NCBI RefSeq assembly: GCF_030814135.1 | Contig: NZ_JAUSUQ010000010.1 | Span: 1-64,000, forward strand | Reading direction: 5' to 3' | Origin: Caldalkalibacillus uzonensis | Lineage (GTDB): Bacteria; Bacillota; Bacilli; Caldalkalibacillales; Caldalkalibacillaceae | DNA: 64,000 nt | Shown here: piece by piece, positions 35,806 through 42,761 of the stretch | Position numbering within the stretch: position 1 is the stretch's first letter | Layout: each line of letters opens with the position of its first letter | Notes under the pieces: generated by a model | What the model saw: the letters and a program-made list of their open reading frames with translations, nothing else | What the model was told of the DNA's origin: nothing | Database searches by the model: none | Position numbers and translations under genes: made by a program

Positions 35806-36833
35806 TGATTTGAAGGGCGTCTAACCTGGAAACGGGTTAGAGGATGACTGGGTGAATTGCTGGGACCCCCTTAGAGCCTTCGCTGCGACAACGTAGCCGG
35901 AAACGGCAAGCGTGACCGCTTAAAAAATGCGAAGGATTGGGCAACCAGCAGCCAAGCTCCTGTACCGCAAGGATGGAGAAGGTCCAACGACTAATAAGCT
36001 AATTGCCTATAGGAGGGAGAATTCCCATTCTAAAACTGAGTAAAAAAGAAATCAATTATGCACTATTTGGCTTAGTTTTGGGTGATGGGTCGTATAGAAA
36101 AGGGATTATCAAAGTCTCTTACAGTAATAAACAACGATTTTATGTCGAATGGCTAGAAGGTCTGTGTAAAGCATTAGGTTTAAAACACACAGCTTCATAT
36201 GAATTTTACACTAAAACCACTTTTGGAAAGAGACTTTATTCCCACATTAATATTTGGGTGCCGGATAGGCGGCATTTTGAGAAATATAATCGTGTTTACA
36301 ACAATAGCGGGAGAAAAATTCCGTCCAAATACGTTTTAAGGCGGATAAACCCATTAGGTTTATTGTTATGGTATTTGGATGATGGGCAATTGCACGTTTC
36401 CTTTAAGGGGACAAAAGCAAAACGCTTTGCCTATTTAAATACACAGTCTTTTACACTGGCAGAAAATAAGCGTATTCAGCAGATGTTTAAAGAAAGATTT
36501 GATATCGATCTTTCAATTCATACAGATAACTCCGGATTCTCAAATCACAAGGGAAAAATTTACTACAGGTTATATTTTAATGCGACAAACTTTAGAAAGT
36601 TTTATGATATCGTCAGACCCTATCTTCATTTGATTCCTGAGGAATTCTCTTATAAGTTTAATATGCAATATCGACCCAATCGCCTAAAAACAAGTGCTGA
36701 ATATGCTGCTTCAAAATACAATGGCAATTAGCGTAGAGTAGAGCTGCTAAAGCTCGAAGCGCCCAGCCCCTAACAGGTCAAGCTGAGGGTGAAGATATAG
36801 TCTGCGCAATGGTCGAAAGACATTGAGGCACGG
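35761..36833 (+). ncRNA. group I intron in hag, with homing endonuclease ORF
   Basis: Group I core elements are visible. P2 is the hairpin TCTAACC/GGTTAGA (35820-35841). P is GAATTGCTGGGA (35854) and pairs through GCTGG with CCAGC in Q (GCAACCAGCAGCC, 35941). R is CCAACGACTA (35984) and S is GAAGATATAGTC (36791), with GACTA pairing TAGTC as P7. P9 is a GAAA-looped hairpin at 36808-36824. The endonuclease ORF lies between R and S. Best borders by protein continuity are after U35760 and after G36833, which satisfy the exon-end-U and intron-end-G rules. An alternative 5' site after 35756 has a candidate P1 of GATGTT with GGCGTC (35816-35821). Such introns are known in flagellin genes of thermophilic Bacillaceae (recalled knowledge). 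Confidence 0.88.
36003..36731 (+). CDS. LAGLIDADG homing endonuclease encoded in the hag intron
   Basis: This reading frame of up to 242 residues has two LAGLIDADG motifs, LFGLVLGDG near residue 22 and LLWYLDDG near residue 120, in the single-chain arrangement of the LAGLIDADG_2/DUF-type homing enzymes, followed by basic DNA-contact stretches. It should cleave an intron-free hag allele and promote intron homing. Start choice is unclear: a TTG at 36003 precedes the AGGAGGG at 36011-36017, while no ATG/GTG/TTG follows that site at proper distance; an ATT at 36027 would be well spaced. It is placed in the P8 region between R and S. Confidence 0.88.
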   Translation: MPIGGRIPILKLSKKEINYALFGLVLGDGSYRKGIIKVSYSNKQRFYVEWLEGLCKALGLKHTASYEFYTKTTFGKRLYSHINIWVPDRRHFEKYNRVYNNSGRKIPSKYVLRRINPLGLLLWYLDDGQLHVSFKGTKAKRFAYLNTQSFTLAENKRIQQMFKERFDIDLSIHTDNSGFSNHKGKIYYRLYFNATNFRKFYDIVRPYLHLIPEEFSYKFNMQYRPNRLKTSAEYAASKYNGN

Positions 36834-36878
36834 CAAGCCAATCAATTACCTCAATCGGTACTGCAATTGCTTGGTTAA
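36834..36878 (+). other. hag: hag exon 2 (spliced flagellin C-terminus)
   Basis: Fourteen codons and a TAA encode the canonical flagellin tail QANQLPQSVLQLLG, joined in frame to exon 1 at position 35760 after intron removal. There is no ribosome site or start codon of its own. Confidence 0.82.
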
Positions 36879-36890
36879 TCAACATAAGAG

Positions 36891-36925
36891 AAAGTGGTCA
36901 TCGATCAGAGATGGCCACTTTTTCT
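36891..36925 (+). terminator. rho-independent terminator of hag
   Basis: AAAGTGGTCATC pairs with GATGGCCACTTT around CGATCAGA, followed by TTTTTCTT. It lies beyond exon 2, so the whole intron is inside the hag transcript. Confidence 0.88.
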
Positions 36926-37140
36926 TAGTTCCCGCAGTCAGTATGTACGCTTGAGCCGGCAGGCAATTTCCCTATCAGTGAGTCCACTTTTTTATACATG
37001 GTGATCTGTTCAATCTCCTCAGCAGAATAGACTTTTTGTCGTTCACTGGAAGAAGAGAGGACTTGATATCCCGGATACTTTGCTTGCAATTTTGTTTTTT
37101 CGTGTGCCAACCGCCACGCCCAGTTTGTTTTATAATACAT
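36925..37140 (-). CDS. hypothetical small protein
   Basis: A 71-residue minus-strand frame starts at an ATG (37140) with no evident ribosome site. It is basic at the start (KTNWAWRLAHEKTKLQ) and has a helix-like AEEIEQITMYKKVDSLIGKL. No family is recognised. It ends against the hag terminator. It may be a real small gene or a relic. Confidence 0.35.
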   Translation of the reverse strand: MYYKTNWAWRLAHEKTKLQAKYPGYQVLSSSSERQKVYSAEEIEQITMYKKVDSLIGKLPAGSSVHTDCGN

Positions 37141-37168
37141 AGTTGGGCAATGTATTGTAACGGGCTGT

Positions 37169-37647
37169 ATGTTCTTAAGAGACCTGATGCTGTTTGGACT
37201 CCTGGAAAAAGAGTTTAAACCCTGCTTCGAGAAACTGCACCCCAAATTTTACTTTTATCCAGAGTTTTTTCATGATTTTATAAACTTGAACATGCCAGAA
37301 CGGCTCAAAGTGGAAGCCAAAATAGCAGATATGTATAGGAATCCACAGGTATTGAGCAATACCCGCCCCTATCCAGTAGAGACACCAACAGATGCCGTGC
37401 GAGAATTTCCTTTTTCCAAGAAGGGGCGCATCTATTATATTCCAGGCGAGCCCCGGGGCTATCAATGCGGGATTATCCGCCTGAGCCGGACAGAACGGGA
37501 GCAGAAAAGGGTGATCGCTTGGCTGCAGCTGAATTTATGGTCTTTCAGGCACTGGGCATCGGTTTTGAATTTGTAACTGGCATGTTTGCTGAAGCGCTTA
37601 TGCCCGACCCCTACAGGTATTTTCATAGTGGCTATTTTTCAAGATGA
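37169..37647 (+). pseudogene. hypothetical gene, probably frameshifted near 37500
   Basis: The first frame (37169-37576) encodes about 110 protein-like residues including FYFYPEFFHDFINLNMP and KKGRIYYIPGEPRGYQ. Near 37500 protein-like sequence continues in another frame (RLAAAEFMVFQALGIGFEF, FAEALMPDPYRYFHSGY) to a stop at 37647. A single frameshift would join them into one protein of about 158 residues. I do not recognise the family, and no clear ribosome site precedes the start. Confidence 0.4.
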
Positions 37648-38044
37648 ATGAGAATGTATGTTTGATTTATATAAACCCTTATGTTCATATCATTGGTGAT
37701 GATCATGATACGGTTTCCTTTTTGATCCAGTGTTTCTATCAGAAGCATAGAATGATGCATTTGATAAGTCACCGCATTCTCTAAAGTACGATCGCTTCTC
37801 TGAAGATAGTTGAATCTGGATGCACAGTGACCACCTAATCAATTGAGGAAGTCATTGAACGTGAAAACAAAGGATCTGTTGGAACTGGTAGAACTGGGGT
37901 TGTTTAAAGAGATCAAACGAGCGAAAAGTATGTTTTTATATGAGGGAATGAAGGGATAATTGGATAAAGGTTAGGAAATCGACCCACTCCCCTGCTCCCC
38001 CTTGTGCATACCCTACCAATATAATCCTGACAAGGGAGGAATTC
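37648..38044. other. gap without recognisable gene
   Basis: A GTG-started frame of 32 codons near 37861-37959 is too short and lacks a ribosome site; it may be a relic. Otherwise I see nothing apart from the ribosome site for the gene at 38045. Confidence 0.4.
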
Positions 38045-38332
38045 ATGATGCCTGGCAAGAAACTTTCACCTGCTAAGCACCCGCCTAAACGACACTTTGC
38101 ACCCGCCATCGGGATCAAGCATCCCCGACAGCTAACATTCAAACCTGCCTATCCCCAGCACGCAAATCCTGTGAGCTTCCCTCTTTTTCCCGGCTGGTGG
38201 CTGTCTAGCTTATTCAATCCCTTTTTCCCTATGGGCCCCTCGTTCATGTTCGGACCGTTTTTCCCACCTGGTCCGGCTGGTTTGTGGCCTGGGCCCCATA
38301 TTCCCCCATATCCGACTAAGTCACCATGGTAA
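38045..38332 (+). CDS. small proline/phenylalanine-rich protein
   Basis: This 95-residue protein is low in complexity: a basic N-terminus (KKLSPAKHPPKRHFAP) and a C-terminal half of Pro, Phe, Gly and Trp (FNPFFPMGPSFMFGPFFPPG). GGGAGGA lies four bases before the ATG, so translation is likely. The composition resembles small spore-coat or wall-associated proteins, but no family is recognised. Confidence 0.6.
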   Translation: MMPGKKLSPAKHPPKRHFAPAIGIKHPRQLTFKPAYPQHANPVSFPLFPGWWLSSLFNPFFPMGPSFMFGPFFPPGPAGLWPGPHIPPYPTKSPW

Positions 38333-38363
38333 GGTGCTAAAAAACTAAAAGTGTTAAATACCT

Positions 38364-38415
38364 GCCTCCTCCGATATATATAAAGTAAGGAAACTATCGG
38401 TAAAGGAGGCTTTTT
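38364..38415 (+). promoter_or_regulatory. first copy of hairpin element (GCCTCCT-CCGATA...TATCGG-AGGAGGC)
   Basis: GCCTCCT and AGGAGGC form the outer stem and CCGATA with TATCGG the inner stem, followed by TTTTT. The layout matches the element at 38905-38955 upstream of flaG. It lies between the proline-rich gene and the small membrane gene and could terminate the former. The SigD -10-like CCGATAT lacks a well-spaced TAAA. Confidence 0.7.
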
Positions 38416-38590
38416 CAAAGGAGTTGAATCGGAGTTTGTGTTTTAAACTGTATGTAGAACTTTGACGATAAACGTTTTGAACCAAGTTAAGGGTGGAACT
38501 TTTTATCAATGGTGGAGATGGTCTTCAAAAAGAAGATCCAATCTTCTCATCCCAACCAAAATAAAAAAAATTAGAGGGAGAGGATTTTGT

Positions 38591-38818
38591 ATGAAAAATG
38601 CAGGCCTTGCTTCGGTTCTATCATTTTTCTTTGCTGGATTAGGTCAATTCTACAATGGCCACTTTGGTAAGGGCGTGGCCTTTATTGTTGTCCAAGCTGT
38701 CAATATATTATTGATGTTTTTATTAATTGGATTTATTACCTATCCCATTGTATGGATTTGGGGTATATACGATGCTTATAAGTCCGCTGAACGAATTAAT
38801 GCAGAACAAAGGGCGTAA
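38591..38818 (+). CDS. small TM2-like membrane protein
   Basis: This 75-residue protein has two hydrophobic segments separated by a short turn, with GLGQFYNGHFGKGVAF in the first and IWGIYDAYKSAERIN at the end. That is the pattern of TM2-domain or DUF5683-type proteins. GGGAGAGG lies upstream of the ATG. It sits between two copies of a regulatory hairpin and interrupts the usual hag-flaG neighbourhood. Confidence 0.72.
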   Translation: MKNAGLASVLSFFFAGLGQFYNGHFGKGVAFIVVQAVNILLMFLLIGFITYPIVWIWGIYDAYKSAERINAEQRA

Positions 38819-38891
38819 AGTGTTCGTATTATGCTTATGAATCCGATCACTATGAGACCAACTGCTAAATCCTCGTATTCCAAAATTCCAT

Positions 38892-38919
38892 TAAACACCT
38901 AACCGCCTCCTGCCGATAT
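38892..38919 (+). promoter_or_regulatory. candidate SigD promoter of flaG-fliD operon
   Basis: TAAA at 38892 and GCCGATAT at 38912 are separated by 16 bp, one more than at hag. The -10 element matches perfectly. It precedes flaG, a SigD-controlled gene group in B. subtilis. Confidence 0.65.
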
Positions 38920-38955
38920 ATTAAGTAAAGGACTATCGGTGAAGGAGGCTTTTTT
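38905..38955 (+). promoter_or_regulatory. second copy of hairpin element, covering flaG ribosome site
   Basis: GCCTCCT (38905) pairs with AGGAGGC (38943-38949) and CCGATA (38913) with TATCGG (38934-38939), then six T. The 3' arm is the flaG ribosome site. A transcript reading in from upstream would terminate or hide that site, whereas one starting from the SigD promoter would begin inside the hairpin and leave it open (inference). Confidence 0.7.
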
Positions 38956-38956
38956 C

Positions 38957-39319
38957 ATGGGAATCGAACCTGTGGCATCGTCATCACTGCATCTGACCTC
39001 ACAGCGTAAAGCTGAGAGTGATATCCGTTCCCAGCATCGGGAAGCATCCCAGCTACCAACTGAACAGCGGCTAAGTTCACCACAATTGGAACTGACCAAA
39101 GAGGACCTGGAAAAGAGGATCAAAGGCCTGAACGAGTTTATGCAACCGGCCTATAAATCCCTGCGTTTTGAACTGCATGAAGAATTGGACCGCTATTTCG
39201 TGCGCCTGATTGACCTGGAAACCCAAGAAGTGATTCGGGAAATTCCTCCGGAAAAATTGTTGGATATGTATGCTTCCATGCTGGAATATGTTGGGCTGAT
39301 TGTGGATGAAAAAGTTTAA
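38957..39319 (+). CDS. flaG: flagellar protein FlaG
   Basis: This 120-residue protein (YvyC) has a disordered N-terminal half and the FlaG domain LRFELHEELDRYFVRLIDLETQEVIREIPPEKLLDMYASMLEYVG; its core IREIPPEKLLDM is diagnostic. It affects filament length in some bacteria. The ATG at 38957 follows AGGAGGC. It precedes fliD as in B. subtilis. Confidence 0.93.
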   Translation: MGIEPVASSSLHLTSQRKAESDIRSQHREASQLPTEQRLSSPQLELTKEDLEKRIKGLNEFMQPAYKSLRFELHEELDRYFVRLIDLETQEVIREIPPEKLLDMYASMLEYVGLIVDEKV

Positions 39320-39409
39320 CCTAAAAAGTAACTAACTGATAATTTAAAAGTTAAAAAATTAATTGAGCAAAAGGGTGTAAGAATCCAAAATGAACAGGAG
39401 GACAAAAAG

Positions 39410-40993
39410 ATGCGCATTGCAGGTTTGGCCTCGGGTATGGATATTAATCAGATTGTCAATGATTTGATGCGGGCCGAGAGAATCCCGATGGACAAGCTAT
39501 TCCAGCGGCGTGAATGGCTCAGTTGGCAGCGGGATGCCTATCGGGAAATGACTTTGGCCCTGCGTAACTTTAGGGACACTTATGCCAACATGCGTTTGCA
39601 ATCCACGTTTATAGCCTTACAGGCCACCAGTTCAGATTCAAGCGGTTTAAAAGCGACGGCAACTGCTTCTGCTGTAGCCGGAACTTACACGGTTGACGTG
39701 TTACAGTTAGCCAAAGGGGCCGAAATACGTTCTGAGAATCGGGTAACAGACAATGAGGGCAATGTAGTTCAATCTTCAACCAAGATCTTTGAAGCTATGG
39801 GACGTGATTCCGAAGCGGACAGCTTTACCATCAAGGTGAGCGTAGAGAATGGCACAACGACTCGCACAGCTGAGATCATCATCACCAAAGATGACACCTT
39901 TGCCTCGTTGGCCCGTAAACTGTCACAGGCCTCGGTCACAGAGGACGGCAAAGAGGTCTCCTTGGGGCTGCAGGCATCCTTTGATAACACTCTGGGTCGT
40001 TTCTTCATCAGCACCCGTGATACAGGGGCAGATATGAAATTGACCATCGAAGATGGCGTGGATGGTGGTGGCAACTCTATTGAGTTTATCGATCGATACA
40101 TCCTGGGTCGCACGGATGAGACTGCTTTTACGGGACAGGCAAGCGGTGAAGGGCAAAACGCACAGCTTAAATTTGATGACATTGATGACGTGATTGAAAG
40201 CTCAACCAACACCATCTCGGTGCGCGGCCTGACACTCACCTTGCATCAGACTGGGAATTATACCGTCTCGGTTCAGTCCAATCCGGATCAGGTCTTTGAC
40301 CAGATTAAATCGTTTGTCGATGCCTATAATGAACTAATCGACATGATCAATGTAAGATTGAATGAACCCCGCTACCGGGATTATCCCCCGCTAACGGATG
40401 AACAGCGGGAAGCGTTATCAGAGACAGAAGCCAAGCGCTGGGATGAGCGGGCCCGAAGCGGATTGTTGCGCAACGATCCCATCTTGCGCCAGGTATTGGT
40501 TGATCTGCGTCAAGCGTGGACCAACCCGGTTGAGGGCATTCCTGCCGGACAACTGCGCCAACTGGCTGAAATCGGCATTACCACCACGTCCAACTGGCGG
40601 GATGGGGGCAAGCTGGAGATTAACGAAACCAAATTGCGCGAGGCGATCGCTGAGCGGCCTGATGAAGTGATGGCCTTATTCACCCAGGCCCCCCAAGAAG
40701 ACGGTAATCGGGAACAAATGGGCATCGGGCGGCGCATTTATCAGGTGGTGGGTGACAGCATCAACCGCCTCAGAGACCGGGCTGGTTCTCCGGGCGTGAC
40801 GGCAGCCGATCAAAGTGTGCTGGGCCGGCAACTGCGTGACGTGGAAGATCAGCTTGCCCGCTGGGAAGACCGTTTAGCACGCATAGAAGAGCGTTACTGG
40901 CGCCAGTTTACCGCCATGGAAAAAGCGATGCAGCAAATGAATGAACAAAGCATGTTCCTCTTAACCAACTTCTTTGGCATGCAAGGTTTTTAA
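39410..40993 (+). CDS. fliD: flagellar filament capping protein
   Basis: This 527-residue protein is the HAP2 cap that guides flagellin folding at the filament tip. It opens with IAGLASGMDINQIVNDLM and has the FliD_C region near the end (YNELIDMINVRLNEPRYRDYPPLT, LAEIGITTTSNW, GKLEINETKLREAI). The C-terminal helix is QQMNEQSMFLLTNFFG. AGGAGG precedes the ATG. It is followed closely by fliT-like and fliS genes, whose products are export chaperones for FliD and flagellin. Confidence 0.96.
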   Translation: MRIAGLASGMDINQIVNDLMRAERIPMDKLFQRREWLSWQRDAYREMTLALRNFRDTYANMRLQSTFIALQATSSDSSGLKATATASAVAGTYTVDVLQLAKGAEIRSENRVTDNEGNVVQSSTKIFEAMGRDSEADSFTIKVSVENGTTTRTAEIIITKDDTFASLARKLSQASVTEDGKEVSLGLQASFDNTLGRFFISTRDTGADMKLTIEDGVDGGGNSIEFIDRYILGRTDETAFTGQASGEGQNAQLKFDDIDDVIESSTNTISVRGLTLTLHQTGNYTVSVQSNPDQVFDQIKSFVDAYNELIDMINVRLNEPRYRDYPPLTDEQREALSETEAKRWDERARSGLLRNDPILRQVLVDLRQAWTNPVEGIPAGQLRQLAEIGITTTSNWRDGGKLEINETKLREAIAERPDEVMALFTQAPQEDGNREQMGIGRRIYQVVGDSINRLRDRAGSPGVTAADQSVLGRQLRDVEDQLARWEDRLARIEERYWRQFTAMEKAMQQMNEQSMFLLTNFFGMQGF

Positions 40994-41006
40994 AGGTGGC
41001 CTCTAA

Positions 41007-41396
41007 ATGAAAAGACGCACAGAACTGCTGAAACAACTGTATGACCAAACCTGCCGCATCCGGGAGCAACTGCAGCAGATTAGTGGGGATATGAATGACA
41101 ATGATCCGGCAACTATGGAACATTTGCTGTCCTGTATCGAGGAGCGGGGCAAAATCATAGCGGATTGTCAAAAACTCATCACAGAGGAGACACCTTCCTG
41201 GACAAATGAGGAGCGAGAACTGCTAACCCAATTGCAACATTGGGAACCGGAGCTCACCAGTCGGATGCAAGAGCTGTACCAGGCTTTTGGCCTCCAAATG
41301 AAAAAACTGCAACAAGGCAAACAGGCCTCACATAAATACCAGCAGCCCTATACGGCCTTATACTCAGACGGGACCTATATTGACAAGCGCAAGTAA
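41007..41396 (+). CDS. fliT: FliT-like flagellar chaperone
   Basis: This 129-residue helical protein has the pattern of Bacillales FliT: two long helices and a C-terminal tail ending ALYSDGTYIDKRK, resembling the GxFYDKRK ending of FliT. It starts 13 bases after fliD with AAAGGTGG upstream. In B. subtilis the order is fliD-fliS-fliT, so here fliT and fliS appear exchanged. Assignment rests on position, length and tail. Confidence 0.72.
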   Translation: MKRRTELLKQLYDQTCRIREQLQQISGDMNDNDPATMEHLLSCIEERGKIIADCQKLITEETPSWTNEERELLTQLQHWEPELTSRMQELYQAFGLQMKKLQQGKQASHKYQQPYTALYSDGTYIDKRK

Positions 41397-41420
41397 GCAG
41401 CCTTGAAAGGAGGCGTTCTC

Positions 41421-41834
41421 TTGTCTGTCCGCAATCCTTACCAAACGTATAAACACAACGCTGTGCAAACGGCATCACCCGGCGAATTAACGCTCATGTT
41501 GTACAATGGTTGTCTCAACTTTATCAAGCAAGCCAGGCATGCCATGGCAGAGAACAATATCCAGGACAAAAACACCAACATTCAGAAGGCGCAGGATATT
41601 ATCCGGGAGCTGATGGTTACCCTGAACACGGATTATGAGGTGGCCAAGTCGATGCTGCGCATGTATGATTACATGCTGCAGCGCCTGATTGAAGCCAATA
41701 TCAAAAATGATCCTGCCGCCTTGGATGAAGTGGCTGAGTATGTCACTCAGTTTCGTGACACCTGGAAAGAGGTCCTGCAGCTGAACCGGCAAAAACAATA
41801 TGGTGGAGGCGTACCCCATGATGGAAAACTCTAA
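41421..41834 (+). CDS. fliS: flagellin export chaperone FliS
   Basis: This 137-residue helical protein has the FliS signatures NPYQTYKHNAVQTASPGELTLMLYNG, CLNFIKQA and MYDYMLQRLIEANIKND. It binds the flagellin C-terminus, the segment that differs between spliced and unspliced hag products here. The start is a TTG at 41421, seven bases after AAAGGAGG. Its stop overlaps the next gene. Confidence 0.95.
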   Translation: MSVRNPYQTYKHNAVQTASPGELTLMLYNGCLNFIKQARHAMAENNIQDKNTNIQKAQDIIRELMVTLNTDYEVAKSMLRMYDYMLQRLIEANIKNDPAALDEVAEYVTQFRDTWKEVLQLNRQKQYGGGVPHDGKL

Positions 41835-42378
41835 AATTGTGGCCTTTCGCTTGGGAACAGAGGAATATGGTGTGCCCATTCACCAAGTGGTTTCCATCGA
41901 ACGCATGCAAACCCCAACCAAAATACCCAAAGTACCTAAGCATGTACGAGGTGTGCTGGACATTCGCCAGCAGGTGATTCCCATTGCTGATTTGCGTACC
42001 TATCTGATGGAAACAGAAGGCAGTGATGGAGATGAGACACGTATTATTGTCATTGATGTAGAGGGCCGCTCCATGGGCCTGGTGGTGGACGAAGCCAAAG
42101 ATGTGCTGGATATTGACCCGGATCATATTCAAGCGGTAGACTTAAATGGGGCAGCATCAGAAAGCATGCTCGGCATTGCCAGACATGAGGACCGTCTGAT
42201 TATCCTCTTGAGTTTAGCCAAACTCCTGAATGAATTAGACCCGGCCGGTATCCTCCAGGAAATCCAGCAAGCGGCCGAAGCGGGTGAGCTCAACCTTGAA
42301 GATGAAGAGCCCCAGGAGGAAACAAGTCCAACCAGTGAAGAAGAACCACAAGCACACATTGAAGCCGAACAACATTAA
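41818..42378 (+). CDS. CheW-like domain protein
   Basis: This 186-residue protein is a CheW domain for about 145 residues (VAFRLGTEEYGVPIHQVVSIERM, KVPKHVRGVLDIRQQVIPIADLR, GRSMGLVVDEAKDVLDI) followed by an acidic tail of about 40 residues. CheW couples chemoreceptors to CheA. It overlaps fliS by 17 bases, so it is likely translationally coupled. B. subtilis lacks a cheW gene at this position, where hpf follows directly. The tail may modulate interactions. Confidence 0.9.
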   Translation: MMENSKIVAFRLGTEEYGVPIHQVVSIERMQTPTKIPKVPKHVRGVLDIRQQVIPIADLRTYLMETEGSDGDETRIIVIDVEGRSMGLVVDEAKDVLDIDPDHIQAVDLNGAASESMLGIARHEDRLIILLSLAKLLNELDPAGILQEIQQAAEAGELNLEDEEPQEETSPTSEEEPQAHIEAEQH

Positions 42379-42412
42379 CAGCCCTGTTGGAAAAGAACAG
42401 TCTGTGTTGAGT

Positions 42413-42448
42413 ACTCCGACTTCCATAACGGTAGTCGGAGTTTTATTT
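42413..42448 (+). terminator. rho-independent terminator after the CheW-like gene
   Basis: ACTCCGACT and AGTCGGAGT pair perfectly around TCCATAACGGT, followed by TTTATTTG. Confidence 0.85.
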
Positions 42449-42499
42449 GCTTCTTTTAGACTTTTTTATAAAGGGCTCAATGAAAATAAACTGACTTCC

Positions 42500-42615
42500 T
42501 GTGGATAACCATGTCTATTGTGCATATGTTAATGTGGATGATGTGGATAACGTTGTGAATAACCTCTATACCAAGAGTTGGGGGATATGAAGTTTGGGGA
42601 TAAGTGTGTGGATGA
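42500..42615 (-). other. cluster of six DnaA-box-like sites upstream of hpf
   Basis: Read on the plus strand as TGTGNATAA (the complement of TTATNCACA), perfect boxes are at 42500, 42542 and 42554. Single-mismatch versions are TGTGGATGA at 42533 and 42607 and TGGGGATAA at 42595. All six have the same orientation. Boxes at 42533 and 42542 abut directly; spacings of 12 bp recur. No gene is present in this part of the 383-bp gap. Confidence 0.75.
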
Positions 42616-42701
42616 CGGCGATTTTTGACAGGGAACCTGTTGAAATTGACAAGAAATTGTCATGCCAATTCGACAAAAATGTGAAAACAGGACATGTTTA
42701 G

Positions 42702-42730
42702 GCAGGATTTTTCAGAGGAATATGGAATAT
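42702..42730 (+). promoter_or_regulatory. candidate SigH promoter of hpf
   Basis: GCAGGATTT at 42702 fits the SigH -35 pattern RNAGGAWWW, and ATGGAATAT at 42722 fits the -10 pattern RNNGAATWW, with an 11-bp spacer. B. subtilis hpf (yvyD) is known to be under SigH and SigB, which supports the assignment. Confidence 0.7.
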
Positions 42731-42761
42731 GTATAGCACAAAGAGAAAGGAGGCTGAGGCC

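Noticed and set aside
35806..36878. Intervening segment in hag as an insertion sequence or IStron
   Set aside because: There is no transposase; the ORF is a LAGLIDADG protein and the flanks hold P, Q, R and S core elements of a group I intron.
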